NCBI GenBank assembly: GCA_003013855.2 | Contig: ML058453.1 | Location: 992,001-1,056,000 of the forward strand | From: Liriodendron chinense | Lineage: Eukaryota > Streptophyta > Magnoliopsida > Magnoliales > Magnoliaceae | Direction of reading: 5' to 3' | DNA: 64,000 nucleotides | Shown here: positions 1 through 13,765 of the stretch, in pieces | Layout: every line of letters starts with the position of its first letter | Numbering within the stretch: the first letter of the stretch is position 1 | Notes under the pieces: generated by a model | Database searches by the model: none | Seen by the model: only the letters and a program-made list of their open reading frames with translations | What the model was told of the DNA's origin: nothing | Program-made: the position numbers and the translations under genes

Positions 1-825
1 TAGGAACCTGTCGCAAATCAATCATGCTCACCTAACCGGTACATCGAGGCGGCAAATCAACCATACACGCCAGGAGTCAAATCAACCATGCTCCTGTTCT
101 GTCGCAGTGTATAATGAATGCGTATGTCATGAGTTATGGAAGCACTTCTTCAAGTATACAATGCATATCAAATTCAAGTCCAATCACACCATGCATGTGT
201 TTACTTTATTCAAGTAATTCTTTGTCTCAATTTAGTTATTGTCAATCGAGTAATTTAAGAAGATCATCGCGTAAGGCTTAGTATTACGAATAACTAACGT
301 TGTTCCAAGAGTTATGTATTGTACATTATCTAAACCTAAGTTGTTGTCGATTAAGAAGTTTAAGAATAATTTCACGTAGAATCTTGAGAATACTACGTGT
401 ATCTAGGGGTGCATGTTGGCGACATCACCTGTATGAAATCCTACGTTGAATTGTCATAGAATTCTAACATGTGCATTAAAAAGGAAAACTTGATAAAATT
501 AATTCAATAAGAAAATGATAATTGGCAGGTGAAATTTAAGGATATAGATAGGAGGTGGATGGATCCCTTACCTAGGATCAAGTTTATGACTTTACGTTAA
601 AGTTAGAAAGAGATCGATGGATGGATCGTTACCTACGAACCATGTTGAAAGATAACATGGAAATTGAACATCATACTTGGGAAGAAAATAAATTAAATGG
701 AAGAGACACTAACTAGAAATTTCTATGATGAATCATTCACAGTTTGATGATTTCTAAGCTCCAAACACGTCCCAACTTGAATCTGAGTTGACTCAGCGAA
801 TCGACTCGGTATAGAGAGGAAATTT
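1..825. other. intergenic, no gene seen
   Basis: AT-rich DNA with short spurious frames only. The first ~100 bases contain a loosely repeated phrase around 'aaatcaaccat' (three times), which looks like the edge of a repeat that continues outside the window. No domain, splice-site pair or element terminus can be supported. Confidence 0.5.
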
Positions 826-1121
826 CTTTCTTCTTTTCTTTTTCTTTCTTCTTTCTCCTTCTTCCTTTCTCTTTCTTCTTTTCTTCTTCTTTTTCTCTTC
901 TTCTCTTTCTTCCTTTCTTCTTCTTCCTTTCTCTTTCTTTTCTTCTTCTTCTTCTTCTTCTTCTTCTTCTCCTTTTCTTTCTATTCTTCTCCCTTGCTGT
1001 GACTGGGATGCTGCCCCAGCAATAGCAGCTGCATGGAAGCTGCCCTCTCTCTCTCTCACGCACGTTTTCTCTCTCCCTATCTCTCTCTCTCTAACGCCCC
1101 ACACCCTTTCTCTCTTTCTCA

Positions 1122-1168
<47 letters not shown>
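826..1168. repeat. polypyrimidine CTT/CT microsatellite tract
   Basis: The plus strand is almost pure C and T from about 826, mostly TTC/TTTC units, ending in a clean (CT)n run at about 1127-1166. The complementary strand gives open frames made of Arg, Lys and Glu repeats; these are artefacts of the purine-only strand and not proteins. Confidence 0.9.
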
Positions 1169-1624
1169 GCGTTACTTAGAAGCTTAGAATAGATGGACGG
1201 AGCCTTATATAACCAACCAAGGCGGTGAAGAAGCGGTGAAGACGCAGACTACAAAGAAATCCTGGTTCGAGTTGGAGAAGGAGACAGAATAGTCCGGGGA
1301 TTCTTTTGCACAAGCAACCCGTTGGACACCTAGGTGGGGTCCACACGAAGATTTGGAAGAGGTCTGGTTCATCCATGTATGGCAGATCTGTCGATCTTGG
1401 AGTTTCTTGAATCTTTTACTCGCGTTTGGGAAGCTGAAGTGGGCCGCACGATCGCCCGAAGCTGATGAGATCACCTACCGCTTACGTACGTGCGAGGAAC
1501 GCTTCGGATGGACGTCTTGGATCAATAGATGGGGTCCACGGTGATGGACGATGTGGGCCACAATCAGCGACAGCGGTAATGCTGCCGCTGAAACAGCGTC
1601 CGAAGAAAAACTTTCGTCCGTGTT

Positions 1625-2165
1625 GCGTGAGAAGCGCGGTCAACGCGCGTTGACCGTGCACTTGACGTGCACGCTGTGCACATGGGTCCCACCATGATGT
1701 ATATGTAAAATCCGCTCCAATCATCAGGTAGGCCATCAAATTTAGAGGTGTGACACAAAAAATGAGGCAGATCCGAGCTACTGTGGCCCACTTATGGCAT
1801 GATTTTCGATTAGAGCCTTTGTAGGATGATCGGAGGTTTGAAACTTCATGTGTATGGTTAGATTATGTCCTAGAGCTAATATATAAAGTTTTGCACGATA
1901 ATGATCGTCCGAAATCATGATACTTGAAAATGGCCACATAACTTAAGTTTAACTAATGGAATTTTCATACTTATTATAAATTTATGATTTTTATGAGGTC
2001 TAACACTTCTGCGCTGTTCTAAAATTCATTTAAAGCAACTTTAATAAAGGGGACATACTCTAATTTCTTACGGTTTAATTAATATTAATTTATCAATACT
2101 TAAGTTATTTAATTTACTAACTAATTAACTAATCTATAATTTACCTTATTATAAGATCCTAGGAT
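1625..2165 (+). repeat. LTR-like direct repeat, copy 1
   Basis: This block is collinear with 2630-3160 in the same orientation. Shared landmarks in order are: GGTCCCACCATGATGTATAT, GTGACACAAAAAAT, GGCCCACTTAT, AACTTAAGTTTAACTAATGG and AAGCAACTTTAATAAAGGG. It ends in GGATGTTACA, which resembles the GGTGTTACA terminus common in plant Ty3/gypsy LTRs. No matching TGTAAC start was found, so it is an LTR-like fragment only. Identity is low, so it is old. Confidence 0.5.
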
Positions 2166-2629
2166 GTTACAAACACACCCGAGCAGGTTCATAGGGCCAA
2201 GAAATCCCTGGTCTAAGCATCTGCCTTGTGACGGACACGATAAACGGGTCAATTTTATGGACAGACATGTGTACAGGGCGATGCACGGCGGGTTTACGTC
2301 GATCGCATACTTCGAAATTGGAGTGGACGGTTAGATCCTCTGGTCTAGCAACGATAGATCATTCTAACGGTCAGTTTATTGATTTAGCTAAATATACTGA
2401 GTTTTCAAAGGCCTTAAAAAGTGTTAGAATGCGTATAAAAGTATATATGTGTGTGAACATGCACTCGCGTACTTACTCGTGTGCTCAAATTTTCGGGGTA
2501 TTAGAGTTGGTCTAGAAAGAGAATGGATGGTTCAAATCTTCAAAATGACCCCCCTTAAAAGGATGGCTTGGACGGCCAGCAGCGGCAGCGGACGTACAGC
2601 GTTTGCACTGTAAAAAAAACTCTGTCGGG

Positions 2630-3160
2630 CCGGTCGACCCGGACAGTGGGTTTGGCCATGGTGGGTCCCACTGTGATGTATATATAAAACCCACTCGGAC
2701 CAACAAGTTGACAGCGTAGTTTTAGGGGGTGACACAAAAAATTGGCCAGATTCGAGATCGGATGACCCACTTATAGACTGATTTCTGATTTACCTATTTG
2801 TGGGATGATTGGAGGGCTAAAATTCGACGTGTACGGTTAAAATATGCCCAAACACTTATATCTAGGGTTTTGCGTCTTAACGATCGCTAAAAACCAGCAT
2901 ACTTAAAATGGTAGGTTAACTTAAGTTTAACTAATGGCATTTTTCTAAATTTTGTAAATATTCGAGTTTAGCGAAATATAACTCTTCTACGTTGTTAATG
3001 AGGTTATTCTAAGCAACTTTAATAAAGGGTACTCTACCTGATCTCATACGGATGACTCGTTATTCGAATTTTAGTATCAACGGTCGGTATTTAATATAAA
3101 AAAATTAGAAATAAATTTCAGAAAATTTTAAAAAATAATTATGGTAAATCCAGGGCGTTA
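2630..3160 (+). repeat. LTR-like direct repeat, copy 2
   Basis: Second copy of the block at 1625-2165, with the same order of landmarks. It ends with GGGCGTTATA in place of GGATGTTACA. The 2166-2629 spacer carries no recognisable retrotransposon domain. A pair of old LTRs, two fragments of solo LTRs, or a local duplication would all fit. Confidence 0.5.
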
Positions 3161-6100
3161 TAGAGTGGATGTAAAAAACATATCACAATGAGGCCTACAC
3201 GAGCCACCCGACCCTTTGCTCACACGGATCATCTCCAGCGACACTACTCGCAAGAGATCGGGGCTAAGATCAGAATGTGCTCGACCAAAGGCCTTAAACA
3301 ATGCACTCAATTTTTCACTCTGATGCATGAGACCTATGGTGCAATGAATCCCGACCATCGATTTATTGTGTGCCATTATGAAAGGACATAACGTCAGAAA
3401 TCTTATGATTTGTGAAGAAATTAAGCGCATATTCCATTCACAGTTGAATTCCTAACGTAACAAACCTAAGTGACATTTAAGGTTGTCAATGTGTCTGTTC
3501 GGTGGGTCAACTTAGCTGATCGGGTTCGATTTGGCTCTTTTTTCTTAAGACATAAAACTGGACTCGATTCAGCCAATTTAACCATCAGAGTTTTGAGCCT
3601 TGGTTCGGAGTCAGCTTTAAGTTAGGTATAAGTCGAATATGGGTCATATAAGTTCATTTACACAATAGGAATTGCAAAATATTCAATGGATAAATTAGAT
3701 CTCCCAAACACGTGCCTTTTTTACTCATGCACGGTATGTGAAAAGGCTCACTTGAAAAGAGATAGCTTAGCAAACATCCCATGACTAAACCTTTGAACAT
3801 ATAATTAATATAATCAACATCACTAATAAATTTATTTGGACTCAACATAATCCAACCTGCAATTAAACAGGTCAAGGGACAGTGGACCTTATTATGATAG
3901 ACATATTAACAAGATGCGTGATTGGATGAATTTTTTAGTATGTGTGTCTCATTGTATATATGTTGATTATTATCAATGAATGAAAATATACATGATTAGT
4001 CACATGTTCTAAGAGATCCATGTAGTTGTGTACATGATTCTCTGTGCATGTCCTACTAATACATATATCCTAATAAAATCCAACTCAAACCTGAGTAGAT
4101 CTAACTTTTAACCATATCCAAAACAGTTGACCTGAACCCATCTTAATTTCAAAATGGACTTGAAACTATAAAATTCAGGTTGGGTGCTGGCAAACTTGGA
4201 TATCCATTAATAGATGTGAACTGGCATTGCTCATGCCAGCACCATCTTCCTCTTAATGTGGCATGGTGGATTTAATTCTGTGACAAGCTGTTGTTAGAAA
4301 TGAGGTTTAGCACAATACATAATCAATTGAATAATTTTTAAACATGCTTTACGTGGGCTCAATCTCTAACAATGGCATGCTGTCCCAAGAAAGTCTTACT
4401 ACGTCGAGTTAAAAGGGAGATCGTGTCGAGTCCATTAATTATGTACGTAATGAAATTGAATAGTTTTTTCGATTTCTCAATGAATTTGTCCTCGGCACTA
4501 ACATGTGTGTCATTTAATCAGAATTTCATAAGATATACATACCAATTATGTTTAAGATCATATCCATTTGTGATAAATTACGTAACAGCTTTCCAACAAC
4601 AACTCATTTGTGCGAGCAAAAACTCGGTAGCTTGGGTGAGCCCCACCCTAACGTGTATGTGAAATCTACTCCGACTATTATGTGTACCACTCAATGTTAG
4701 GCCTAAGAAATTAAATATTAAACCCATCCATGATTCAGGCGAAGCACATGATTGGAAAAGGTGTACAATGTGGTGTGACATGTTAAAGTTATGCCCTGAA
4801 AACTAGCGTGTGCCTTGTTTAATAGTCATCTGTTAAAGTTGTGTCCAATTGTAAATCTTGAAGACTATTGGTCCTTTAAAACATGCATGATATGCTTTAA
4901 AAAAATATAGTGTTGTATTAAACTTATATGGTATATGTTATGTGAGGAGCATATTCTCTTGTCCTTGAAAACTCGAGTTTGAACATAGTGGTCATTAATT
5001 GAGGAGAGTTGTGTTCCATAGATCTCAGTGCCTAGATGAGTTATGATCGACATAGATGCTTATGACACATATGTGAACATCACTCCTTTAGACGTGTAGT
5101 CATTCTGTGTGGGGGGATTGACTTAGGTTAAGATGGAAGGTTTTTACCATTGAAAGTTGATGTGGTGTTAGTTGTGCCTTTACCCTTAGTATATATGGGA
5201 ATGTAAGTGTGGATATAGGATCCTAATATTGGACCTTTGAATACTTATATTGGATGATCGCCAGGAACCCACTAGCCCATATAATGATCATGTGATCAAG
5301 GACTTGATGGCGTACGAAAGATGATCAATCCTTAATCCTAATGGAGTGTATTGTTCTTAGATCATATCGATTAGGTGGCTTTAGTTCACCTTATAAGGCT
5401 TCCTAAAAGTCACTGAAAGTCAGTGAAGTGGGGTGTGCCCACCAGGGTTCGTTGGTTTTTACATAGACCAACATGGGATCCAATAGGTTTCAACTTGATT
5501 TAAAACTTTTGTGGCCCTCGAGAAGTTTTCAATGATAGGCATTCAATCTCTACTTTGGACTCTTCTAATAGATGGATAGTAGATGAGGATTCAATAGGTT
5601 CACCTATGAACATGTTTAGGGCTAGATTTGACTAGATCAAGGATTCATTAAGTAATTTTAATACTTGAGTTAGTACTTAAAAAGTTTCAATCAACTATTG
5701 TAGACATCATCTCACGAGCAGGCAAGCATATTTCAAAATGCGTCTCATGATGCTGCTGCTTAGTTTTAGATAATGTATACTCAAAATTGTGCATTTAAAG
5801 ACTAAGAGTCGTCACTGGCCGAGGAAGGCCCAGAATCTATGATCGGCTATACCCATAGAATCGTCTTGGTTTGGAGAATTAAAGACTCTCTGACTTAAAT
5901 GACTCTTAAATAAGGTTTGCAACTGAAGATCCTAGGTAAGGACCTTGGTGACGATGAGGGAAGAGGTTAGACACCCTCAATTTATCGCGCTTGTGCATGA
6001 TCTCTACTTTACAAGGTTTAAGGTTTCTTGAGAATTTTTTAGCTTCCGAGAATGCCTTATACTGACGAACTAGCCTGGTTACCAAAATGTCAGAAACCAA

Positions 6101-7431
6101 CTAATGGGCCACTATTTCCTCAAAACACCACCAAGGTAACCACATCGTCTCATCTTGGGGTATATTTTGTAAAAATGGTAGCAACAAAGAAAAATGCAAC
6201 AACGTAAAATGTAATGCATGAAATATACAATAATGAAAAGAACTAACTATATACTTGTACTCCGTTTAAGTTACTAGCTTGCAATGTCTCAACTTAGGGA
6301 GAACTTAAGGAGTTGGTAACGATATAGTATGGTAGATAACTATAATATAAAAATGGTAAACATGAAAAAATAGTTCTAACAAACTTGGCTTTTAGTGCAC
6401 CAAGATATGAAAAGATCGACAATGTACAGAGTATACGACCAAGATTCGCTTGACTATAAGGGGTGGTTGAGAGGAAGAGTATGAAAAGAATAAGTAAAAA
6501 ATGACAGATGGATGGCCAGATTATCGTCGATGCTCTTGGAGATATGAGAGGAAATGAGAGTTAAGACATTCGTCCTAGAGAAAATAGCTATAAATTTCAT
6601 ATCTGTGCCCTATTTTATTAATCTTGGATGGGTGAGATGACTTTACTGTTTATATAGACTAGGTTGAATGGTTTTGATGGACTCGGACTAATGGCTTGAA
6701 TGGGTTCTCACTTTCTCATTCTTGGTTTCTACTTTTTTCTCTCGCATTCTTCTCTACGCCCACTCTCACCCTGTCTCATATCTCAAGTTATCTAGTTGTT
6801 ACTCATTTACACCGAGTCTTTTAACACTCTTTACTTGAAATGAGAGCATAATCCTTTATTTATAAAAAAAAAAGGGCCTAGCATTTTAGTAAATTATAGC
6901 AATTTAGAGAGAAAATATTGCCACATGGCATGGTTTAAACGATTAAAGAACAAGTAACGACATGGATTCATTTAGATAAATGGTAGAATAAGCAATTTCA
7001 ACCTTTAAGGAGCTGAAATGACCATTTACCAAGGGGCGGGAGTCATATGGCCACCCATCCATCGATTTTCCCAAACCGCTGTTTGGAAAGATCTCAGGAG
7101 AGATTATTGGATATGTTCATATTTGCAAAGAATTAGGCGGTCATTCCATGGTCACCCGTTTTCGTCTTTTACACATTGGGTCATAAGGGGCTTTGGGGGC
7201 CTCATTCCCTATGTAGTCCTGTTGGAATGGGCTCAATAAGGGGCCTGTCTGACCTTGGTGAGCCTTTGATAGGCCGTTGTTCGCATTGAGTAGCTTGAGG
7301 GCAACGTAGGTCACCTCCATCATGGTTTGTACTTCAAATTGCACATGGAATTCACTGGCATGGTTGGGCCCGTTAGGCCTTATTATGATTTTTCAGGGTT
7401 ATGGGTTGGCTAGGCTATATTTTTAGGACAT
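3161..7431. other. intergenic, degraded repeats, no gene seen
   Basis: No frame with a recognisable domain. The stretch 5790-6020 contains a phrase of the type 'gagtcgtcactggcc ... gaggttagacaccctc', which resembles the leader of Tat/Ogre-type gypsy elements in plants; I treat this only as a hint. The rest is AT-rich and unassigned. Confidence 0.4.
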
Positions 7432-7790
7432 GAATTGCATTCGACCAAATCCATGTGGGAGTCCACCATGATGTATCTGTTTATCCATGTTGTTTATCCC
7501 TTTTTTAAAATTATGTTAAGGTATGGGCTTAAAAACGAGGCAAATCGAACGCTTAAGTGCACCACACCAAAGAGTAAGCTTGGTTGCATTAAATGCACAA
7601 AGCATTAACGGAAAATTACATTAAATGCAAGAGGCATCTCTAGTGTGGTCCACTAGAGCTTTGGATCTGCCTCATTTTTTGGTCCATACCTTAATATGGT
7701 CTTAAAAAAGGAATGGATGACGTGGATAAACAGATAGATCATGGTGGCCCCCCACACATATCTGGTTGGATGCAATTTGTATCCATATTT
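7432..7790. mobile_element. hairpin MITE, family 2
   Basis: The left arm (about 7432-7600) is the inverted complement of the right arm (about 7618-7790). Matching phrases are GATGTATCTGTTTATCCA / GTGGATAAACAGATAGATCA and TTGCATTAAATGCA at the loop side. The whole unit would fold into a long imperfect hairpin. It has no coding capacity. A half copy of the same family lies at 15430-15610. Confidence 0.75.
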
Positions 7791-7849
7791 ATAAGGATTT
7801 TTCAAGCTTACAGGTTCTTCTCACATGGTCTAGGAAAAGGTGCATCATG

Positions 7850-10040
7850 ATCAAACCAAAATATTGCATATTTATCTCCTATTTTGCATTGCTTTTCCTC
7901 ACATTAGTGTGTTAAAAATGTATGATTGAATGTATTTTTAATGTACAGATGATTTTTTAAGTCTGAGATAAATTTGAGCTAAAATAAAAGATTTAAGTCC
8001 AAAGGAGATGATAAAACAATTGAGGAAAAAGAAGATGATGATCAAGCATGAGAAGATAAAAAGAAATTAAGTTTGAAGCATCGTTGAAAGATTGGAAGAA
8101 CCGAACTTTAAAATAGAAGAACAACAACAAGTTTCGAGTGCTTGACCAGAGGGTTTGATCAATCGACCAATCCTTGAGCGATGTTGATCGATCGACCTTA
8201 TTAATCAAAGAATTTTTAAAATTTAGACCAAACTTGTTTGATAATTTTTACAAAGTTCGATTGATTCAAAATTTAGTTAAAATTTAAAATTTGTTTGTTG
8301 CCTATTTTTTGAACAATTAGGTCAATCGAGGGAGGTTAATCGACAAAAGTTAGGTTGATCGAACTATCAATCGACGGTTCTGCGAGATTTTATGAAAGTA
8401 CGTAACTTGTTTCTAAATTCAAGTGGGACTCTCCGAAGTCGAAGGAGAATGTTATTTAAGGGTTATAGGTAGGCCTGCACACGGGTTGAGTTAGGGTCGG
8501 GTTAAAGGTTCAAATTTCGGTCCAAGTTGTGACCGGGTTGGGTTGACCCAACCCTAACCCTACCCTACTTGCAAAAGGGTCAACCCTAACCCTACCCGAG
8601 CCTATGTGCTGAATTGGGTCGGGTCGGGATGGAACGCTAACCTGTAAAAGCGCAAATATTCTATGGTGTAATATTTCAATTAGTCCAGAGTATTTTTTAT
8701 GTGGGGCCATCCACAATGAGGCCCTTCTCATCAATGGTTTGTATCACTGGACAAATAGCCCTATTCGAACAAACTGAAAATATAAACATAACTGTACAAA
8801 CTTTCGGCCATAAACTCAAGTGGGCCGAAAATGTGAGGATTGAACGTCCAGAATAGGACATGGGCCCACTGAAATTTTGAATCAGACTAATATTTGTGTT
8901 TTCAGTTCATCACAATAGGAATGCCAATATTATGAATGGTATGGATGGCGTATAAACATCACTATGGACCTAGGATGTTTCAACTGTAGGAATTTTCGAG
9001 GCATATATATATATATATTTTTTTTAGAATACTCTAACATAACTCAGGGCGGTTTGGGTTGGGCGGAACAGGTCGGGTATACATGGGTCGGGTTGGGTGT
9101 GTATCCTAGACTGTACCTAGATTAAAAACAATCCAGTTGCATTCACTAAGGGCCAGACCCTTTTCTCTGCCGGGTTGGGGCAGATCGGATTTTTACCAGG
9201 TTAGATCGGGCGGGTTGGTCGGGTTAACCCAGCAGATGTGCAGCCATAGTTATAAGATATGTCTAGGGTATCATAGAAGCAAGGAGATAGAGAAAAAACA
9301 AGGGAGGAGCTTCTCCTTCAACATTCTTCTTTTCTGTGTTTTTTTTTTTCTTTAAGAGATAGATATGGATAGCTAATCTCTTAGCTAGGGATAAAGGAGT
9401 GAAGTTTGTAGTTAGTTTATGATGTTCTAATTTATTTGATTTAATACTAGTAGTTTGAATGATGAATTATTTAATTGTTTTTATTTAAATAAAGTTATTA
9501 GTTTTAATTAGTCATTTGATTTATTGTCAACTCTTGGGACATTGGATGCTTACAATTATCTGAAATTGATTAACTTAGCATGTGTGAAAGTATTGATCTG
9601 TAAAATCCTTTCAACTATTATAGACTATGGACACAATAAATGCTTAAAATTTCCTACTATCAATTGATTTTTCTTTATGAAAGAACCGTTCAATTAAAGC
9701 TCATGTCTTTGTTGGGTTTTGAATTATGAATTAGTTGTTGTGATATTCCGATTTGAAGGAATCTTTATTCTATTCCAATTGAGTTATCAAAGTTGAATTG
9801 ATGAATTAGGATTGTGAATTGATTATAGGTGAATCTCTTGATCCTTAGCGATTAGTTTATAATTTTTTCCACAACCTTCTTAAATCGTTAGAGCAATCCA
9901 AACCTTTCAATTTCATAATTCAGTTCTATGGTGTTTAGAGTCATTGTTCATATAAATCCCTATGAATCGATTTTGGACTCTCGAGTTTATACTACTGTCG
10001 CAGTCCTACACTTGGAATTGTTGATCACATCGTTGGGGTG
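7850..10040 (+). mobile_element. probable old LTR-retrotransposon LTR and leader, split by a hAT element
   Basis: AT-rich, non-coding. The part before 8470 carries repeated GATCGACC/AATCGACC phrases. The part after 9248 has the long TA-rich leader and the GTCGCAGTCCTACACTTGG-like ending seen in many plant LTRs. I could not define both termini or a target duplication, so family and boundaries are uncertain. The stretch between the two parts is the hAT element at 8470-9248. Confidence 0.35.
8470..9248. mobile_element. non-autonomous hAT-type element
   Basis: It begins TAGGCCTGCACA and ends TGTGCAGCCATA, so the termini are inverted repeats with two mismatches. The flanks are GTTATAGG (8462-8469) and GTTATAAG (9249-9256), an 8-bp duplication with one difference, the length expected for hAT. 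The interior has many GGGTCGGGTTGGG-type motifs near both ends, as subterminal repeats. There is no transposase frame, so it would need a transposase from elsewhere. Confidence 0.8.
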
Positions 10041-11700
10041 GGGTCTTTACAACTATAAAAGATCTTCAACCATTAAAATTTTATTATGACTATTAAATCT
10101 TGTTTTATCGCATATAGTGATGATCTTATAGCCCAAATCTGATGATTCGCTTATTTGATCAACATATGATCTGGATCTAAGATCCAATGGTTCACTTATT
10201 TGGTCAACAAAGAATTTGGATATATGGTAGATGGTTCGGACAGTGAGAGAATTAAATTATGAGTATGTGCATATACGGGGAGGATTAACAAACTTCTTTT
10301 GCCGCAAGGTACACCAAAGTCCATAAGACAGTGGAGCATCGTAAGTGAGAATCCACCTAAAATCCCAACTTCTCTTATATAAAATTCTCATTGTACTATA
10401 AGTGAATTAATGTACTTTATTCATAGTAGGGTACAATGAAATTCATAGGGTAGTGAAGTACTATAAGTGGAAATCCAATTGAAACTCTAATTCCTCATAT
10501 ATGTAAATCCTATTGCAAAGAGGAAGTAGAGAGGGGTAGAGAGCTTGGACGTCCACCCTTGAGCGTCACTCTATAGAGAAAAGAGAGAGTGTGTGTGCGT
10601 GGGCATGCACTCCTTCTATCTTCTTTTGATCTCCTTCACATGTGTGCATGTGTGATCCACCTTTGTAGACTATTTACGTTATCCATGGCTTATATCAAAG
10701 GATTTAATGGTTACTTTCTTGGCTCCTTATGCAACAAATCAAAGAGAGATCTCTTGGTTAGATGATTGACATCAAAACTTTCATTGTATAAATAATAAAC
10801 ATTGATCATATGTAGTAACGCATGGTATGATTTAAACCATCAATGGGTTTGATCTTATGTTGAAATATGATTTTATCATACGTGGAGCAATCATGCAGAT
10901 TGGATTTGTGAATATGTTAAAATTTTTTGCGTTTATACTCAAATGATCCAACATGGCCCGCCTAAATCAGGGATGAGCCTATTATTGGCCACGGTTTTCA
11001 CATACTCATCACACTAGAACCCATAGGAATTAAGGATAGGCTTATCTCTCCCAACTATTTTCTCTAGTGTATAGCCCATTCCGTTTTCAACCACCATAAC
11101 CAGCATGATTTGAACCTGTGAATTATCATACATTGACCATAATTTATGGATTGGACTATAACGATTAATCAATAAAAAAAAAAGTCATTTTGACTATAAA
11201 TTAGGTATGTCAAATTCATTCACAATTTTAGCCTTAGATGCAGCAAATTGGGTAATTGTGAGTGTGAGTCCACACCTTCAGTATAAGATATATTCAGCTC
11301 ATTGAACTATGTACACCCATTTCGTTAGCAAATCTCAATGTACATGAAATATATCTCTAAAATAACGTTGATCCAGTAGTTCCATTTATACAATCAATGG
11401 CTATCAAAATGGATAGTTAAAATTAAAATTAAAATTGCGATTAAAAGGAATTGAAAGAGACATATATCATATATTTTTTTCCAAGTGTGAAAAAAAGCGG
11501 CTAATACAATCTTTTTAGAATAAATCTTTTATCATACTCAATCGCAAGTGATCTGGACAGTCTTCATGCCAATAGCAATAGCATGTTTATGTTTGAACAT
11601 TTGTCAAAATTTCTAAATTTGCAAGGAGTCTTCACATCTAAAGGATGAGGAAAGGGAGAGCAGAAGGGGAAGAGAGATCCAAGAGAAAAAAAGGCAAGGG
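10041..11700. other. intergenic, no gene seen
   Basis: AT-rich DNA with no supported coding frame, terminal repeat or tandem repeat. At 10300-10520 two similar phrases around 'aagtgagaatccacctaaaatcccaacttctc' and 'aagtggaaatccaattgaaactctaattcctc' suggest a small diverged tandem duplication. Confidence 0.4.
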
Positions 11701-11705
11701 CTCTA

Positions 11706-12532
11706 TGATGTGGACATCTAGCCTTCAAAGTCTATCGGCGAAGAAAGCGTCCACCACAAGCATCTTCCTTGTGGCTAGGCGATTATCGAGGAGCATTGAA
11801 GACCCTATACACGTGATTTGACACATCGAATATCTCATATTGGGAGGACACATGTGTAGAGGTTTTTGGACGTCTTCGGGCGCCGGAGTGCCAAAACTTT
11901 TGCGCAATTTGTTTTGAGTTCCGTTTTTGCTTAATTTTTAAGGGTATTTTGGTATTTTTATGTTTTCTTATTAGTTATTTAAGAGGGCTCAGCCCTAAAA
12001 ACGAGATTGATTGATTATTATTGAATGAAAACCTCTTTGGTTGCCTCCCTCCTCCCTCTCTCATGAAACTTCATCTTCTTTTTCAATTTTCTTTGTCTCT
12101 TTTCTTCTTGTGCCTCTTCAATATTCTTCTAAGGTAAGATCTTCTTCCTTCTCTCTCCCTCTCTCCCTCTCTTTATTATCCCCAATCATTGAAATCCTAA
12201 ATTTGATAATCGAATCAAAATCCTAAATTTTCAAGTTTTCAAATCCCTAACTCGAGAAACCTTTTTTATTCCTCGGACTAGTGATCCCCATTGATTGATT
12301 GGGTTAAGACCAAGCAAGATCGGGAGGTTCCATCCTTCGCCGGATCTAACCATAGCAATAATTGAATCTCATACTTCATAGTTATGATGAATGACCTGCT
12401 CCATTGCATGTTTCCTTGTGATTTTCTTAATTCATGATGATTGATGCTAGATTTTATATTATTATTATCTTTTATTTCCGCTAGATTATATGGATTCATG
12501 AGCATGCATCATAATTAGGGCATTCTACATCA
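11706..12532 (+). mobile_element. solo LTR of a Ty3/gypsy (chromovirus-like) family
   Basis: It starts TGATGTGGACATC and ends TCTACATCA, flanked by CTCTA at 11701-11705 and CTCTA at 12533-12537, a perfect 5-bp target duplication. Its body matches the LTR at 33344-34288 throughout, sharing 'ccttcaaagtctatcgg', TATTTAAG...GGGCT...AGCCCTAAA and the CT-rich stretch after 'ttggttgcctcc'. It also matches the inverted LTRs of the element at 50695-58451. No internal domain remains, so the two LTRs of an older insertion probably recombined. Confidence 0.9.
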
Positions 12533-12568
12533 CTCTATGTAAAGAGGAGAGAGTGAAAGGTACATGTA

Positions 12569-12615
<47 letters not shown>
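12569..12615. repeat. (GA)n microsatellite
   Basis: Uninterrupted GA dinucleotide run of about 46 bases. It lies just to the right of the solo LTR. Confidence 0.95.
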
Positions 12616-12618
<3 letters not shown>

Positions 12619-13214
12619 AACTTGTTGTGTGACTTTTGTAGGTAAAATCTAAACCACATGTTAACTAATCCCACATTTCTAAGATGGGCCCTAATTAATC
12701 TTAACATTATCTAAATCTCTTCCCATGACATTTAAAAACCCAAAATTCAACTCTTTGAAAATAAACTATAAGAGCAAAATTACCCATGTATAACACGAGT
12801 ATCAATGAATGTTTTCACCTGAATTAGTTTCCGTGAAGAAATGAACTTTGAATATTTAAATGACATGAAAAGATATTTTAAATAAAATCATGGATGTACT
12901 AGAAAGTAAAAATAGCATCATTATCCCTGGTACGGTTTAGACATTTGGCAAAGAGAGTAATAGCTTAGAATTTTGCCCATAACTCACAATCACGAAATTT
13001 ACTATAAGTAAAGCCAATGTACTTCCCTAAAATGGCGTGTGGCTACTCATAACCATATGGAGGACATGAATATTCGCCGAGGTGGATGTGATCCATTCCA
13101 TTGATCATGTGCCACCTATGTTAAGCCTTAGTGCGGAAGATCTTGATTCAAAACCTAGGCAAGCCTAAAAGTGGGAAACGGTGTAAAGTCTGTCCAAAAT
13201 AGAAACAGACTCGT
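12616..13214. other. intergenic, no gene seen
   Basis: AT-rich, with no supported coding or repeat feature. Confidence 0.4.
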
Positions 13215-13680
13215 GCAGCGGTATACCACACACCACTGATCTCAATGGTGTGTTGATGTCACCATGTTCTATGGCCCCACCGTGATATATGTGTTATATG
13301 TGTGAATCATCTAGTATCCATCTAGAGTCCAAAGTAGAGATTGAATGCCTACCGTTGAAAACTTCTACAGGGCCACAAAAGTTTTGAATCAAGTTGATAT
13401 TTGTGTTTCCCCATCCAGCTCCTATGTGACCTTATGAACAGGTTGGATGGTAAATAAACATCGGGCCATAGGAAGGTTTCAACGGTTGGAGTCAATGTCC
13501 CCACTACTTTCTGTAGTGTGGTCCACTTGAGCTTCGGATCTACTTCATTTTTGGGCTCATACTGTATAATGATCTTGCAAAATGGATGGACAATGTGGAT
13601 ATAACGTACATCAAGGTGGGGCCTGCAGAACTTGGTGGTGGTGGTGGTGTGTGGCACACCACGCATGCAATCCGCTTACG
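13215..13680. mobile_element. foldback MITE, family 1 (copy F1)
   Basis: The ends are inverted complements. The left end carries ACCACACACCACTGATCTC and the right end GTGTGGCACACCACGC...AATCCGCTTACG. The interior is also broadly palindromic: GGCCCCACCGTGATATATGTG near the left and CACATCAAGGTGGGGCC-like sequence near the right, with the TCCATC...ATGGATGG pair inside. Non-coding. This is the most abundant element family in the window. Confidence 0.8.
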
Positions 13681-13765
13681 TCCAAAATCTCTACGTTTGG
13701 TCCGCCTCACTACTAGAATAGCAGTCCAGAGCAGTCCACCTCAGTTCTAGAATAGCGTAATTTTA

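Noticed and set aside
737..1122. Minus-strand frames of 108-109 codons rich in Arg, Lys and Glu
   Set aside because: Pure product of the polypyrimidine tract; no real protein composition or start context.
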